Positions 29,052 to 38,550 of a stretch of DNA of 64,000 bases are shown in pieces. Under the pieces are notes generated by a model, which was not told the origin of the DNA, did no database searches, and worked only from the letters and a program-made list of their open reading frames with translations. The stretch's first letter is position 1. Every line of letters begins with the position of its first letter. This DNA is from Saprospiraceae bacterium (GTDB lineage: Bacteria > Bacteroidota > Bacteroidia > Chitinophagales > Saprospiraceae): NCBI GenBank assembly GCA_016714785.1, contig JADKCC010000034.1, forward strand, positions 19,592 to 83,591, read 5' to 3'. The position numbers and the translations under genes were made by a program.

Positions 29052-32000
29052 TTGGAATCAGGTGAAAACGAAATATCAAAAGTTAGTGAGAATTCACTTC
29101 TGTTTGTTTGGGTCAAGCGGATGGTTTGGGCATTAATTTTACTTTTTCTTTTGGTGGTTGTTTTATTGCAATTTGCCACTGTCCAGACCTACTTATCTTC
29201 AAAAGTTACCCAATATCTATCAGAAGCTACCAACACCAATGTCAGTGCGGAGAGATTAAAAATCAGTCCTTTTGATGGTATCATTCTTCAGAATTTTAAT
29301 ATTGTTGATGAGCGAAAGGACACAATGCTCCATGCAGGTGCATTAAATATTTCGCTAAGAAAAAATCTATTTTTCTTACTATCTAATGAATTGGATCTCA
29401 ACTATTTTGGGATCAAAGGATTGGATATGAATATTGTAACTGAGCAAGGTGAATCACTTTCCAATTTGGCAAAATTTCTAGAGAAATTAAGCAGTGGTAA
29501 AAAAAATAATGAGTCATCGGTGCCTTTGAATTTGAATATCAAAGATGTTGATTTATCTGATATTAGTATTATAATTTGGGATCAAAACAAAGGGAAAAGG
29601 AGCCAGCTTTATTTAACATCTGGTGTTTTGGACATCAATTATCTGGATTTGGCTTGTAATGAGTATGATATTAACAGCATTTTATTTGACCGTCCTTCAT
29701 TTCGTACCTATATCTACGATTATGATTGCTCCATAACCGATGATCTTGAAGTACCTCAAAATGATAATGGAGCAATAGTGGAAGATAAAGGAGAACCACT
29801 GAATATTACATTAAGGGAATTGTATGTAAAGGATGGTTTTTTTGGTACTTCCAATGATTTTGTTCCGCCTGATAGCCGATATTCTGGTATGTTGGATTAC
29901 AGCAATTTTTATTTTGAAAACATCAATATTCTACTTGAAAATCTAAGTGTCAAACAGGGCACAGATATTTTTGCAACACTCAAGACCTTAAGTGCAAAGG
30001 ACAATACTGGATTTGCCATTCATCAGGTAAGTTGCGATACGATAGCTATTTCTCCTAATACTATAGCACTAAAATCTTATCTACTAGAAATGGGTAAAAC
30101 CAAAATTAAAGAAAATTTGAGATTTAGTTTTGCTGATCTTTCATCATTTAGCAATTTCACTGAGGATGTAGTAATCAATGCTGAATTTAAGGATGCGTAT
30201 ATTTATTTGGATGATTTGGTCCATTTTGTTCGAAGTCTTAGTAAGTCACCTTTTATAAAAAATAATGGGAAAGAAATCATAGAGGTCAATGGGAAATATT
30301 TTGGTAAAATAAATAATCTGGCAGGGAGAGATGTAGCTATAAAATTGGGTGAAAAACTAAGTTTAGCAGGCTCTTTTAATACAAGAGATCTATTAGATTC
30401 TGACAATACAGTACTTAATATTCGATTGGATAAGTTTAGTACTTCTATGCGCAAGATCAAAATGATTGTTCCATCATTTAATCCTCCAGACAATTTTTAT
30501 AAATTAGGAAGCATCAACTTTGCTGGCCGATTTGATGGATATTTGGAAGATTTTGTAGCCTATGGTAAATTAGGTACAGACTTAGGATCGGCCGAGTTGG
30601 ACATGCGTTTGGACATCACACAGGGTACTCATAAAGCCAACTATTCTGGTACACTTAATCTAGTTAATTTTAATCTAGGAAAATGGAGTGGTAATCCTGA
30701 TATTGGTTTGGTAAATTTCAACTCGAAAGTCGTAGAAGGTCGCGGCTTGACCTTAAATACTGTAAAGGCTGATCTTGCGGCAACTATAAAATCTCTTTAT
30801 TTTAAGAACTACCAATACAAAGACCTTAATTTGGATGGAAAAATTGATAAAAATACCTTCTCAGGAACATTTAAAGTAGAAGATGATAACTTGAACTTTA
30901 TGTTTGAAGGTAATTTTGAATATTTTGAGAAGCAGGCTTTTCTTAACTTTAAGTCAAAAATAAAAAAAATAGATCTTCAAGCGCTTAATTTGTCACAAAC
31001 ACCTTTGGCATTCCAGGCGGATTTAGATATCAATCTTGCTGGCACAGGAATAAATGATTTTGTAGGAGATATAGATATTAGAAATATAGATATGAAGGTA
31101 AAAGATTCGTTATACCAATTGGATAATGTGTATATTTTATCAAGATTACTAGCCAAAGGCGGCAAAGAGCTCAAAGTCGAAAGTGATTTAGGTAGCATTT
31201 CCATTAATGGCCAATACGATTTACCAAATATAGTTCGATCTATAAAAAAGGTACTCTACACCAACTATCCATCTATTACTAAGCCTTGGAGACAGGATGT
31301 AGCAAAACTCATTAGCGACCAAAAATTTGATTTTAATATTGATGTAATCAAGAGTAGCAATTTTCTCTCCTTGGTTGGTTTAAATAATAGTAAATTTCGG
31401 AAACTGGCATTAAAAGGGAGATTAGACACGTATAAGAATGAGCTTTCAATAGCAACGGATCTTCCATTACTAAAGGTAAACAACGATTCTATCAATGATT
31501 TGCAACTGCTGGTAACTTCAGATAGCAAATCAGGTAATATATTACTTCACATTGATTCTACCTATGCCATGGGTAGGCGTTTTAATCCGATTGATATACA
31601 AGCCAATATCGTAGGGGAAGAGTTGAACTTTGAGATTAATACTGAAAAAATCATTGATTCATTGGAAAACCTTGATATCAAAGGCCAGTTAAAACAACAC
31701 GCTAAGGGCTACAACCTTACATTGACTGAAAATCTATTGGTCATGCTGGGGACAAAGTGGAACATAAATCCTAAAAATAATATAGTTTTTGGAACCGAAT
31801 ACATAAATCTTGAAAACTTCATACTCTCTGATGGCCATCGGACTATTGAATTTAATGATTTTAATAATAATCAAGGCATAAGCTTAGATGTCGCTAATTT
31901 CAATTTTGATATAATAAATAGTATTATTAAGTACAATAAGATGAAATTTGGTGGCACTACCAATCTAAATGCGAAGCTAAAAAATGTCTTTGCAAAGGAT

Positions 32001-33860
32001 AAGGAGATTTCAGGGTATCTACAGATCCCCGATTTTACTATCAACGATGAGAAATATGGTGCAGTATATATAGATGTAACTAAAACAGCGAGCGACCCTT
32101 ATAAAGCTAATGTTGCCATTGGTGATTTTTTGGCAATAAAGGGAGAATACAACGAGAAGGAGAAACTAGTAGATTCTCGCATCAAGCTAAGAGAAGCTCC
32201 TATGAAACTCATTGAGTACTTACTGAAGGATGGTATTAGAAATACGCAAGGATTTATCGATGCCGATATCACTTTCGGAGGCCCAACCAATGGTCTGGTT
32301 ATAGATGGTAATGGTACTATTAATAAAGGTACTACCACATTGATATATACAGGAGCTACGTATTATTTTGACAATCAAAAACTTAAATTGACGAATAAAA
32401 AAATAGATCTGGATGGCGCTGTGATTACGGATATGAATGGTAATGTCGGTACAATCAAAGGTGGTTTGACTCATGATCTATTTAAAAATTTTGGAGTTAA
32501 TGCCACACTTTCTGGAAATAATGTTGTAGGTCTAAATACCACAAAAGCACAAAATCCAGATTACTATGGTTATGGTGTTGGCCAATTGTCCGCAGAGTTT
32601 ACCGGTTCGTTTGATAAGGTGGATATGAAGATTACAGCGATCACAGGACCAGGAACTAAACTTTTCATCCCTGTAAATAATAGTCAAACTGCCGTAAGTC
32701 AGAATTTTATAAAATTTGTAAATAAAGAAGAGTACAACAAAGTAGAAAACAAAAAAAATTATACACTAAATGGTATCAATATAGAAATGACCATTACCAT
32801 CACACCAGATGCGGAAGTAAGTATTATATTTGATGAGACCAAAGGCGATATAATAAAAGGAAGAGGTCGCGGAAACTTAAAAATAGATATCACTAGGTTG
32901 GGTGATTTTGAAATATTTGGTGATTATGAAATTGAGTCTGGTCAATATTTATTTACTGCACCATTGGTGCCTTTGGCCAAACCATTCATCGTAGAGCGTG
33001 GAGGTAGAATCGTATGGACTGGAGATCCGATCAATGCTACGCTCGATATTACAACCAAATACAGAACTCGAACTTCGATAGAACCTTTCATTTCTGAATA
33101 TATTTCAGGCACCTCAGAAGAAAATAAAAATCTAGCTAATCAAAACACGGAAGTAGATGTTATCCTACGATTAGGTGGCAGCTTATTCAAACCTGAAATA
33201 AATTTGGGGCTTTCATTTCCAAATCTTACTGGAGATATTGCCAACTTTGCAGATAGTAAACTCAGATTATTACAAGGCAATCCTCAAGAACTCAATGGAC
33301 AGGTTTTAGGTCTAATTGTTTTTAATTCTTTCATACAATCCAATAGGGTAGCAGACGCTTTTGGTACATCAAGTATTCAGTCTGCCAGTATTAATACTTT
33401 GAGTGAGTTCCTTTCGAGCCAACTTTCTATGTATATCACCAATATTCTAAACTCTATGGTTAGCGAAGGAAGTATCATTTCAGGCATAGACTTTGATGTC
33501 AACGTCCGCAACAACACTTTTGGCTTAACATCAAGTAGCTTTGTGCCAGATGAAATTGCTGTGCGCAACACCTTGGTTTTTAAAAATGACAGACTTTCTT
33601 TAGATATTGGAGGAAATTATGTTTTTCAGTATCAAGGAAATGCAATCAATCAAGTACTTCCTGACTTTGCTTTAGAGTTTAGACTTACCGAAGACCGAAA
33701 GTTGAAAGTAAGACTGTATGGCAAATACGATATTGATGTGACTACGTTTGGGCTCCGTGAAAAATATGGATTGGGAGTAGCTTACCGAACAGAATTTGGG
33801 TCTATGATGGATTTTGAAGCTAAAATCAAAAAAGTGGCAGCAAAAACCATAAACAAGTAG
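29052..33860 (+). CDS. tamB: TamB: translocation and assembly module protein (DUF490)
   Basis: The 1,602-residue protein has one N-terminal membrane helix (WALILLFLLVVVLLQFATV) and then a very long, beta-rich periplasmic region. The N-terminal AsmA-like motif TNTNVSAERLKISPFDGIIL is present, and the C-terminal DUF490 is clear from about residue 1,250 (RGRGNLKIDITRLGDFEIFG, IVWTGDPINATLDITTKYR, FGLREKYGLGVAYRTEFGS). TamB forms a hydrophobic groove linking the inner membrane to TamA/TamL and helps move lipids or proteins to the outer membrane. The start is a TTG at 29052; ATG at 29121 would remove the cytoplasmic tail. Unusually it is not adjacent to tamL at 4176. Confidence 0.92.
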   Translation: MESGENEISKVSENSLLFVWVKRMVWALILLFLLVVVLLQFATVQTYLSSKVTQYLSEATNTNVSAERLKISPFDGIILQNFNIVDERKDTMLHAGALNISLRKNLFFLLSNELDLNYFGIKGLDMNIVTEQGESLSNLAKFLEKLSSGKKNNESSVPLNLNIKDVDLSDISIIIWDQNKGKRSQLYLTSGVLDINYLDLACNEYDINSILFDRPSFRTYIYDYDCSITDDLEVPQNDNGAIVEDKGEPLNITLRELYVKDGFFGTSNDFVPPDSRYSGMLDYSNFYFENINILLENLSVKQGTDIFATLKTLSAKDNTGFAIHQVSCDTIAISPNTIALKSYLLEMGKTKIKENLRFSFADLSSFSNFTEDVVINAEFKDAYIYLDDLVHFVRSLSKSPFIKNNGKEIIEVNGKYFGKINNLAGRDVAIKLGEKLSLAGSFNTRDLLDSDNTVLNIRLDKFSTSMRKIKMIVPSFNPPDNFYKLGSINFAGRFDGYLEDFVAYGKLGTDLGSAELDMRLDITQGTHKANYSGTLNLVNFNLGKWSGNPDIGLVNFNSKVVEGRGLTLNTVKADLAATIKSLYFKNYQYKDLNLDGKIDKNTFSGTFKVEDDNLNFMFEGNFEYFEKQAFLNFKSKIKKIDLQALNLSQTPLAFQADLDINLAGTGINDFVGDIDIRNIDMKVKDSLYQLDNVYILSRLLAKGGKELKVESDLGSISINGQYDLPNIVRSIKKVLYTNYPSITKPWRQDVAKLISDQKFDFNIDVIKSSNFLSLVGLNNSKFRKLALKGRLDTYKNELSIATDLPLLKVNNDSINDLQLLVTSDSKSGNILLHIDSTYAMGRRFNPIDIQANIVGEELNFEINTEKIIDSLENLDIKGQLKQHAKGYNLTLTENLLVMLGTKWNINPKNNIVFGTEYINLENFILSDGHRTIEFNDFNNNQGISLDVANFNFDIINSIIKYNKMKFGGTTNLNAKLKNVFAKDKEISGYLQIPDFTINDEKYGAVYIDVTKTASDPYKANVAIGDFLAIKGEYNEKEKLVDSRIKLREAPMKLIEYLLKDGIRNTQGFIDADITFGGPTNGLVIDGNGTINKGTTTLIYTGATYYFDNQKLKLTNKKIDLDGAVITDMNGNVGTIKGGLTHDLFKNFGVNATLSGNNVVGLNTTKAQNPDYYGYGVGQLSAEFTGSFDKVDMKITAITGPGTKLFIPVNNSQTAVSQNFIKFVNKEEYNKVENKKNYTLNGINIEMTITITPDAEVSIIFDETKGDIIKGRGRGNLKIDITRLGDFEIFGDYEIESGQYLFTAPLVPLAKPFIVERGGRIVWTGDPINATLDITTKYRTRTSIEPFISEYISGTSEENKNLANQNTEVDVILRLGGSLFKPEINLGLSFPNLTGDIANFADSKLRLLQGNPQELNGQVLGLIVFNSFIQSNRVADAFGTSSIQSASINTLSEFLSSQLSMYITNILNSMVSEGSIISGIDFDVNVRNNTFGLTSSSFVPDEIAVRNTLVFKNDRLSLDIGGNYVFQYQGNAINQVLPDFALEFRLTEDRKLKVRLYGKYDIDVTTFGLREKYGLGVAYRTEFGSMMDFEAKIKKVAAKTINK

Positions 33861-34080
33861 CGTTTTGTTTGTATATTTAAATATTTGATTTACAGAATAT
33901 TATAAGTTTAAAATATTGTTAACAATTCATTGTGAGTTATTAAGGTACATTTCTAACCACCTTGCTAATTATTTTAGTGACTTTTTTTCAATACTTAGTC
34001 AAAATCATGACTTTTAATAATATATTAAGGTCTAGCATTTAAAAAGTGCTTTTTTTTTTCACATTTAAACTCATTTAAAA

Positions 34081-35327
34081 ATGTCAATCAACTTATTGGA
34101 TTTAGTTAAAGATCAGGTAACTGGTCAACTTGCAAAACAAGCATCGAGCTTTTGGGCGAATCAGAATCTTCTGTTACATCGGCTTTAGGTAGTATGATGC
34201 CTGCTCTTTTAGGCTCAGTCATACAGAAATCATCATCACCAACAGGTGCTCAAGGCCTTATGGATATGATTGGGAAATTGGATTTGGACAGTTTAGGCGA
34301 TATCGCTGGGTTATTTGGCGGTGGCGCAAGCAATGTCAATGGATTATTAAATTCAGGTGGTGGTATCATAGAATCGCTTTTAGGGAGCAAATCTAATGGC
34401 GTAATTGATCTTATATCAAACTTAAGTGGTATGAAAAGCGGATCAACTTCTTCATTGTTGAAGTTGGCGGCTCCATTTTTAATGGGTATGATCGGTAAAC
34501 AAGTTAAAGGTAAAGGTCTGTCTTTCTTAACAGAAATGTTAATGGGACAAAAAAGTGCTGTAAATGCTGCGCTTCCTGCTGGGTTAGGTAGTTTGCTTAA
34601 TTTTGCAGATTTCGGTGGTGCGCCAAAATTAAATACGAATATCAATACTACTACATCAACCGGTGGTGGCAACAATTGGATGAAATATTTGCTTCCTGCT
34701 TTGTTGGCTTTAGGATTGATCTATTGGTTAGGTACTAAAGGTTGTGGTGAAAAAGCAATAGATGCTACCACCGATGCAATCGAAGCAGTGGATTCAACTG
34801 CTAACCAAACCGTGGATGCAATGGGAGCAGCTGCAGATTCTTTAGGATCAGCTGTTGCAAACTTATTTACTTATAAATTGCCTTCAGGATTTGAATTAGT
34901 AGGAGCTGCAAAAGAAGGTATCGAAAGCAAATTAGTAGCTGCAATCGAAGCTGCTGGTCCAGTAGCAGACAAAGCTGATGCAAGTGCTTGGTTTAATTTT
35001 GATAGATTGTTATTTGATACAGGAAAAGCAACACTTCAGCCTTCAAGCCAAGAACAATTGGTCAATATCGCAGAAATATTGAAAGCTTTCCCTAAAGTAA
35101 AATTGAAAGTAGGTGGTTATACTGACAATGTAGGTGATCCAAAATCAAACCTTAAACTTTCTACAGATAGAGCATTTAATGTAGTAGCTGAATTAGAAAA
35201 GTTAGGTATTACTAAAGGAAGATTAGCGCCAGAAGGATATGGTGATAAATTCCCAGTTGGTGACAATACTACAGAAGAAGGTCGTCAACAAAATAGAAGA
35301 ATAGCTGTACGAGTGACAGAAAAATAA
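34081..35327 (+). CDS. DUF937-OmpA fusion protein, frameshifted at 34150-34153
   Basis: The true start is ATG at 34081 (MSINLLDLVKDQVTGQLAKQ). The frame breaks at the T4 run 34150-34153. With a fifth T it reads ASSFLGESESSVTSALG and continues to 35327, giving about 415 residues. The parts are an N-terminal DUF937/YidB-like region built of Gly/Leu-rich helices, a membrane helix (MKYLLPALLALGLIYWLG, about residue 205), an Ala-rich helical linker, and an OmpA C-terminal domain (FDRLLFDTGKATLQPSSQEQ, VGGYTDNVGDPKSNLKLSTD, RAFNVV..L, NRRIAVRV). The OmpA part should bind peptidoglycan in the periplasm. The length and OmpA motifs are normal. Confidence 0.88.
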
Positions 35328-35338
35328 TTTCAACAACT

Positions 35339-35386
35339 AAGAAATCATGTAATAATTTGATGTTGCATGGTTTCTTTTGTTTTTTA
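35339..35386 (+). terminator. Terminator after the DUF937-OmpA gene
   Basis: AAGAAATCATG and CATGGTTTCTT form an 11-bp stem with one G-U pair. It is followed by TTGTTTTTT, 11 bases after the stop. Confidence 0.8.
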
Positions 35387-35420
35387 ATGATAAATTTTAC
35401 TAATTATCAAAATAATTACA

Positions 35421-35509
35421 TATCTTTGTGACCCGTTATTGTGAATTTGTAATATAATCCAAAAACGTTTTGAACCCGATCCCCGCACCTGATCGGGTTC
35501 TTTTTTTTT
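35421..35509 (+). ncRNA. Candidate small RNA: promoter motif, short transcript, strong terminator
   Basis: TATCTTTG at 35421-35428 is an exact -7 element. It is followed about 45 bases later by a perfect 10-bp stem (GAACCCGATC at 35472-35481 with GATCGGGTTC at 35491-35500) and a nine-T run. Transcription from this promoter would give an RNA of about 70 bases with no reading frame. The upstream gene already has its own terminator, so this unit is independent. The -33 box is poor. I do not recognise a known RNA family. The following stretch to 35723 holds no supported gene; a 64-codon frame at 35571 shows no protein-like features. Confidence 0.5.
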
Positions 35510-35723
35510 AGACTACTACTATTATTCATCCTGGAGATAGATTTTCGATTATTTTTTAACACATATTTATATGCTTATGTCTTTTGCAAGGATAGAGCTG
35601 AGTTGTATTAACAAACTAATTGGAACAATTAACTACCTATATAGATATTGGCTATTATTTCAATCTTGGAGCATTGTCGCGGCATATAACAAAAGTTATA
35701 TAGGTCGGTATGTATTGTTGGCT

Positions 35724-35731
35724 TATCTTTG
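35724..35731 (+). promoter_or_regulatory. -7 element (TATCTTTG) before the hypothetical gene at 35782
   Basis: An exact TAnnTTTG match 50 bases before the ATG. No clear TTG lies at the right upstream distance. Confidence 0.45.
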
Positions 35732-35781
35732 CGATATTATATTTTGCAGTCAATACTTTAATTAATTTTAAATAAAAAACC

Positions 35782-36261
35782 ATGAGTAATTACCAAACTT
35801 TAACATTAGTCATTACAGCATCTATCGCACTTGGTTTTGGATATTTGGTTGGAAATCAAACAAAGAAAGTAAACCAAATAGATGACACTTCAGATATATC
35901 AATCAATATGGATTTTCCAAGCTCGTCTCCAGCGCATGTTTCAATAATTGATACCACTTTGGCTGGAGAGATGATAGCAAATTTTAGTAGGTCATGTAAA
36001 GATAGTACTGAAGCTGTACTATTTGACTTTGCTACGATATTTAGCACCGTTGCACAAGGAAATCCTTCAGTTATGTGGGAAAATGCTGGTTTTTATGCTT
36101 ATTTTGCTAAATATTCCAATAGTAGCACCACTAATTCAGGCAGAAATACTATTATTTTGAAATTTGTAGATGGTCTTAATAATACAACAGGTCCTACCTT
36201 TATGCAAGATGTCGGATTTTTAAACATGGGAGATTTATGTCCAAATAAGTGCCCTCAATAG
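35782..36261 (+). CDS. Hypothetical membrane-anchored or exported protein
   Basis: The 159-residue protein has an N-terminal hydrophobic helix (LTLVITASIALGFGYLVGNQ) and a soluble domain with VSIIDTTLAGEMIANFSRS, WENAGFYAYFAKYSN and a Cys-containing end (LNMGDLCPNKCPQ). I do not recognise the family. It leads a probable operon with a membrane protein, a histidine kinase and a response regulator (spacings 16, -16 and 3 bases). It may therefore be a sensed or regulated component of that system. Confidence 0.65.
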   Translation: MSNYQTLTLVITASIALGFGYLVGNQTKKVNQIDDTSDISINMDFPSSSPAHVSIIDTTLAGEMIANFSRSCKDSTEAVLFDFATIFSTVAQGNPSVMWENAGFYAYFAKYSNSSTTNSGRNTIILKFVDGLNNTTGPTFMQDVGFLNMGDLCPNKCPQ

Positions 36262-36277
36262 TTAATTAATATTGAAT

Positions 36278-36928
36278 ATGAACTTCATTGAATCTATATT
36301 GCTAAATTTGAGCATTTATGACTTCATACTAATAATCACATTGGTGGTGCTTTGGCATTATAAATGGAAGGGATACAAATCTTTGCCTTTTTTCTTTGAG
36401 TTTATTTTGAGTATTACCATTTTGGAAGTAATAGTTCAAGTATATTGGAAAGTCAATTTCAAAACAAATTTATTTATTTTTACCTTCATAGCCATGCTAA
36501 GTATTGGCTATTATTTTTATGTATATTATGACTATTTTAAGTCAAAAAAATGGTCTAAAATCATAAGAGTAGCTTTTTTAATTTGGGTCATTTTGAGCTT
36601 ATATTTGTATAACTTTGATTTATATAATAGAACAAATTTTGAGCCTTTGCCCTATTTTTTTGGAATCAGTGTGGTGGCCATTCTCATTTTTAAATATGGT
36701 TATAATCTTGTCTTCATTGATGAATTTAGAGAAATCACAAAAGATCCTGTTTTATATATTTCATTAGGTATAATCCTATTTTATGTATCTAGTTTTACGC
36801 ACATGTTGTTTATAAATGAATTACTGACAGGTTATACATTAGATCAAAAGTTTTCAGATTTAATTACCTATACCAATATTTTTATATCTTTGGGGTATTT
36901 AGGAGCCGCCTTATGTTCGAAGAAGTAG
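36278..36928 (+). CDS. Six- to seven-helix integral membrane protein
   Basis: About 216 residues, almost all hydrophobic: helices at YDFILIITLVVLWHY, FFFEFILSITILEVIVQVYW, LFIFTFIAMLSIGYYFYVYY and four more. No signal peptide or known motif is visible. TTG at 36272 would add two residues; the ATG at 36278 is preferred. It overlaps the histidine kinase gene by 16 bases. It may be a separate membrane sensor module for the adjacent kinase, which itself has only one helix. Confidence 0.7.
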   Translation: MNFIESILLNLSIYDFILIITLVVLWHYKWKGYKSLPFFFEFILSITILEVIVQVYWKVNFKTNLFIFTFIAMLSIGYYFYVYYDYFKSKKWSKIIRVAFLIWVILSLYLYNFDLYNRTNFEPLPYFFGISVVAILIFKYGYNLVFIDEFREITKDPVLYISLGIILFYVSSFTHMLFINELLTGYTLDQKFSDLITYTNIFISLGYLGAALCSKK

Positions 36929-37728
36929 AAAACGTGTATAGAATTATGGTTTCATTAATGCTCATGCCATTAATGCTTTTCATAATTTTAGTTTGGTTTA
37001 TTTTTTCATATCAAAAACGCAAATTTCTTTATGAAAATGAGAAAAAAGATGCCATACTCAGAGAACAGTCATTAAAACTACAAAATCAAGAAGCCATAGA
37101 GCATGAACGCAATAGAATTGCTTCAGAAATGCACGACGAATTGGGATCTGGCCTTACCATCATACAATATTTAAGTGATGCCATTATATCAAAAACAGAT
37201 GATCCTGTCATATTGGAAGATGTGACAAAAATAGCTGGGTATAGTGGTGTGTTAGTGCGCAACATGTCTGAGATTATTTGGGCTATGAATAGTCGATTTG
37301 ACAATTTGGATGGATTGATAGGTTATTTAAGAAGGTATATTGTCGAGTACCTTGAGGACAATAAAATGGATCACAGTTTTGTGGCTGATAATTTTGATCC
37401 TAAGACGATTATTTCAGGTGAAAAAAGACGAAATTTGTATTTGGTGGTTAAAGAGTTGCTTCATAATAGTATAAAGTATGCCAATGCATCCAAAATAATA
37501 ATCGAAATTGAAGCCCATTCAGAAATTGTCATAAAGATTATTGAAAAAAATGGCATTGGGTTCGATCCACAAATAAAAAAAGGTGATGGAAACGGTTTGT
37601 TTAATATAGAGAATCGTATGCTCCGCATAGGTGGCCAAATCATGTATAGCAAAGACAATGGAGATATGGCGATGTCTATATGTTTACCATTAAATACTGA
37701 CAACTTTCAGATCAAACCAAAACAATAA
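36913..37728 (+). CDS. Sensor histidine kinase (HisKA_3/NarX-like) with an altered ATP-binding motif
   Basis: The 271-residue protein has one N-terminal helix (MVSLMLMPLMLFIILVWFIF), a coiled linker, and a HisKA_3 phospho-acceptor block HERNRIASEMHDELGSGLT with His at about residue 73. A GHKL ATPase domain follows: the N box LVVKELLHNSIKYANA and then IEKNGIGFDPQI. In the last motif the normally conserved Asp of DxGxG is Lys. That Asp contacts the adenine in GHKL ATPases, so ATP binding may be impaired. The G2 part (GDGNGLFNIENRM) looks normal. It is followed 3 bases later by its response regulator. Confidence 0.88.
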   Translation: MFEEVENVYRIMVSLMLMPLMLFIILVWFIFSYQKRKFLYENEKKDAILREQSLKLQNQEAIEHERNRIASEMHDELGSGLTIIQYLSDAIISKTDDPVILEDVTKIAGYSGVLVRNMSEIIWAMNSRFDNLDGLIGYLRRYIVEYLEDNKMDHSFVADNFDPKTIISGEKRRNLYLVVKELLHNSIKYANASKIIIEIEAHSEIVIKIIEKNGIGFDPQIKKGDGNGLFNIENRMLRIGGQIMYSKDNGDMAMSICLPLNTDNFQIKPKQ

Positions 37729-37731
37729 ATT

Positions 37732-38379
37732 ATGAATCATACCAAAATGCAAATATCCATCATAGAAGATATAAAAGATATTGCGATGTCTATCCAAGCT
37801 TTGATCAATACACAGACAGACATGGAGTGTCAGCATGTTTTTCATAATGCTGAAGATGCCATAAAGTTTGTGCCCCATACCAATACGGAGATTGTCATTG
37901 TAGATATTGGCCTACCTCGTGCTAGTGGAATCGAAGCCATTATTACGCTTAAAGCGCAGTGTCCGCACATGTTGTTTTGTATGTTTACAGTATATGAAGA
38001 TGATGAAAAAATATTTAAATCACTTCAAGCTGGAGCAAAAGGATACATCCTAAAAGGAGCATCAAAAGATAAAATTTTGGCTTCAATACGCGAATTGGTA
38101 GTGGGAGGCTCACCGATGAGTCCTTCTATAGCCCGGCGCATCATTGAAGTATTTAGCGATATGAAAGTGCAACCCTTACATGATCCGCTGCCTATCACCA
38201 AGAGGGAATCGGATCTATTGCATCTATTGGCAAAGGGTCTGCTATACAAGGAAATAGCAGATCAGCTAAATATTACCGTCGGTACAGTAAAACAACATAT
38301 CCATAAAATCTACGAAAAACTACAAGTTTCTAATAAAACAGAAGCCATCAATAGATTAAATACCAATGGTAATCATTGA
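37732..38379 (+). CDS. NarL/FixJ-family response regulator
   Basis: The 215 residues hold a receiver domain with the acidic pocket (SIIEDIKD) and the phospho-acceptor Asp in VIVDIGLPRASG (about residue 57). The signature Thr (FTVYEDDEK) and Lys (KGYILKGA) follow. The C-terminal LuxR-type helix-turn-helix (ITKRESDLLHLLAKGLLYKE, then ITVGTVKQHIHKIYEKL) binds DNA. It is the partner of the kinase immediately upstream. Target genes are not evident in the window. Confidence 0.95.
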   Translation: MNHTKMQISIIEDIKDIAMSIQALINTQTDMECQHVFHNAEDAIKFVPHTNTEIVIVDIGLPRASGIEAIITLKAQCPHMLFCMFTVYEDDEKIFKSLQAGAKGYILKGASKDKILASIRELVVGGSPMSPSIARRIIEVFSDMKVQPLHDPLPITKRESDLLHLLAKGLLYKEIADQLNITVGTVKQHIHKIYEKLQVSNKTEAINRLNTNGNH

Positions 38380-38550
38380 TGGGTGAATAGGGTAGGTACT
38401 AGTTTTACTGGTCTCTTTATCAACAAATTGGAGGTTCAAAAGCTTTGCTTGAATGTCCAAGCCTCGTTCCTTGTCGAAAGTCTCTGATTACATTGTTAAA
38501 AAATTTGAATAAAATAACATTGTGTCACTTAATTCTCATCTAAAACGAAA

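Noticed and set aside
35571..35765. A 64-codon frame upstream of the hypothetical gene at 35782
   Set aside because: No ribosome binding site, signal or family resemblance; it contains the -7 promoter motif of the next gene.
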